Assembly: GCA_022865625.1 (NCBI GenBank)
Contig: JALHTB010000010.1
Coordinates: forward strand, 1-5,839
DNA: 5,839 nt
Direction: 5' to 3'
DNA from: Candidatus Bathyarchaeota archaeon
Lineage (GTDB): Archaea > Thermoproteota > Bathyarchaeia > 40CM-2-53-6 > FEN-987
Positions within the stretch are counted from its first letter, which is position 1; the number at the start of each line of letters is the position of its first letter. Of the stretch, positions 5,426-5,839 are shown piece after piece. The notes below the pieces were generated by a model. That model was not told the DNA's origin. It saw only the letters and a program-made list of their open reading frames with translations, and made no database searches. Made by a program: the position numbers and the translations under genes.

Positions 5426-5839
5426 TTGACCCTAGATTCGAACGTCATGATAGCCGCTTTGAAAGAGGACGAATCTCACAGCGACCGATGCGCAGAGATA
5501 ATCAGCAAGGTTCCAGGCCAGTTCATCCTGTCAGAACCCAGTATCGTCTACCAAGAAGTCTGCGGAACACTAGCAAGAAGAGTTGGAGCAGAAGTAGCCG
5601 ACAACGCAAAGAGGCAGCTTGACCTAATCATCGATCCAAGCCTCCTCGCCAATTGTAACAGAGCTTTCTGCATCTCAGCGTACGCTCTCTGCTCCGAGTA
5701 TGGCATCTATGCCATAGATGCGATGTATCTCAAGACGGCGTTAGACAATCGCGCAATCTTGGTGTCATTGGACAAAGAGGACTTCATAGACAAAGTGGAC
5801 TCCAAGAGACCGAGTATTGAATCATATCACGTCTCCCAA
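5426..5839 (+). CDS. vapC: VapC-type PIN-domain ribonuclease toxin, 3' end cut by window
   Basis: This is a toxin of the PIN-domain family, magnesium-dependent ribonucleases that typically cut tRNA or rRNA. The frame is open from the TTG at 5426 to the window end, giving 138 codons without a stop. VapC proteins are about 130-145 residues, so it is nearly complete. The four expected acidic residues are visible: D4 in LDSNV, E44 in YQEV, D98 in AIDAMYL and D116 in VSLDKEDF, with D119 beside it. The first in-frame ATG (5447) would remove D4, so it cannot be the functional start. TTG 5426 is preferred; TTG 5378, inside vapB, is an in-frame alternative. No ribosome binding site is evident and the start lies 7 bases after the vapB stop, so translational coupling is likely. 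The acidic set suggests an active enzyme. Confidence 0.87.
   Translation, partial: MTLDSNVMIAALKEDESHSDRCAEIISKVPGQFILSEPSIVYQEVCGTLARRVGAEVADNAKRQLDLIIDPSLLANCNRAFCISAYALCSEYGIYAIDAMYLKTALDNRAILVSLDKEDFIDKVDSKRPSIESYHVSQ
5703..5721. repeat. 19-base palindrome inside vapC
   Basis: GCATCTATG and its exact reverse complement CATAGATGC flank a single central base. The palindrome falls on the codons for the YGIYAIDAM region around the third PIN aspartate. It may be a by-product of codon choice; no function is claimed. Confidence 0.6.

Overview
The window reads as a fragment of an archaeal chromosome of intermediate base composition (roughly half G+C by eye). The archaeal assignment is an inference. 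It rests on heavy use of AGA/AGG arginine and ATA isoleucine codons, TTG starts, a TATA-like box about 27 bases upstream of a start codon with no leader, and a VapBC pair typical of archaeal genomes. I cannot name the lineage; an uncultured Thermoproteota/Bathyarchaeia-like organism would fit, but a bacterium is not excluded.

Positions 1-2854 hold a tight plus-strand operon. It starts with the C-terminal part of a LivG-type ABC ATPase (cut by the window edge), followed by a complete LivF-type ATPase. A class I CoA-transferase alpha subunit (GctA family) overlaps livF by 20 bases, and its beta subunit (GctB family) follows 15 bases downstream. The simplest reading is uptake of a small carboxylate or amino acid by a branched-chain-amino-acid-type transporter, coupled to activation of an acid as its CoA thioester. 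The substrate is not visible.

Positions 2855-3016 are a short spacer without a gene. Positions 3017-4528 encode a polytopic flippase of the polysaccharide-exporter (MOP) superfamily, with a TTG start behind a good ribosome binding site. No other surface-polysaccharide gene is in view.

Positions 4529-5139 hold no intact gene, but the minus strand carries a decayed one. Four successive stretches of protein-like translation, in shifting frames and broken by stop codons, can be joined from about 5122 down to a natural stop at 4650-4652. I do not recognise the ancestral protein.

Positions 5140-5839 carry a toxin-antitoxin pair: a ribbon-helix-helix VapB-like antitoxin with its own apparently leaderless promoter, and a VapC PIN-domain ribonuclease that starts with TTG, has all four expected acidic residues and runs off the window end. 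I see no CRISPR array, RNA gene, insertion sequence or clearly new system. The least explained parts are the decayed minus-strand gene and the pairing of the transporter with the CoA-transferase.
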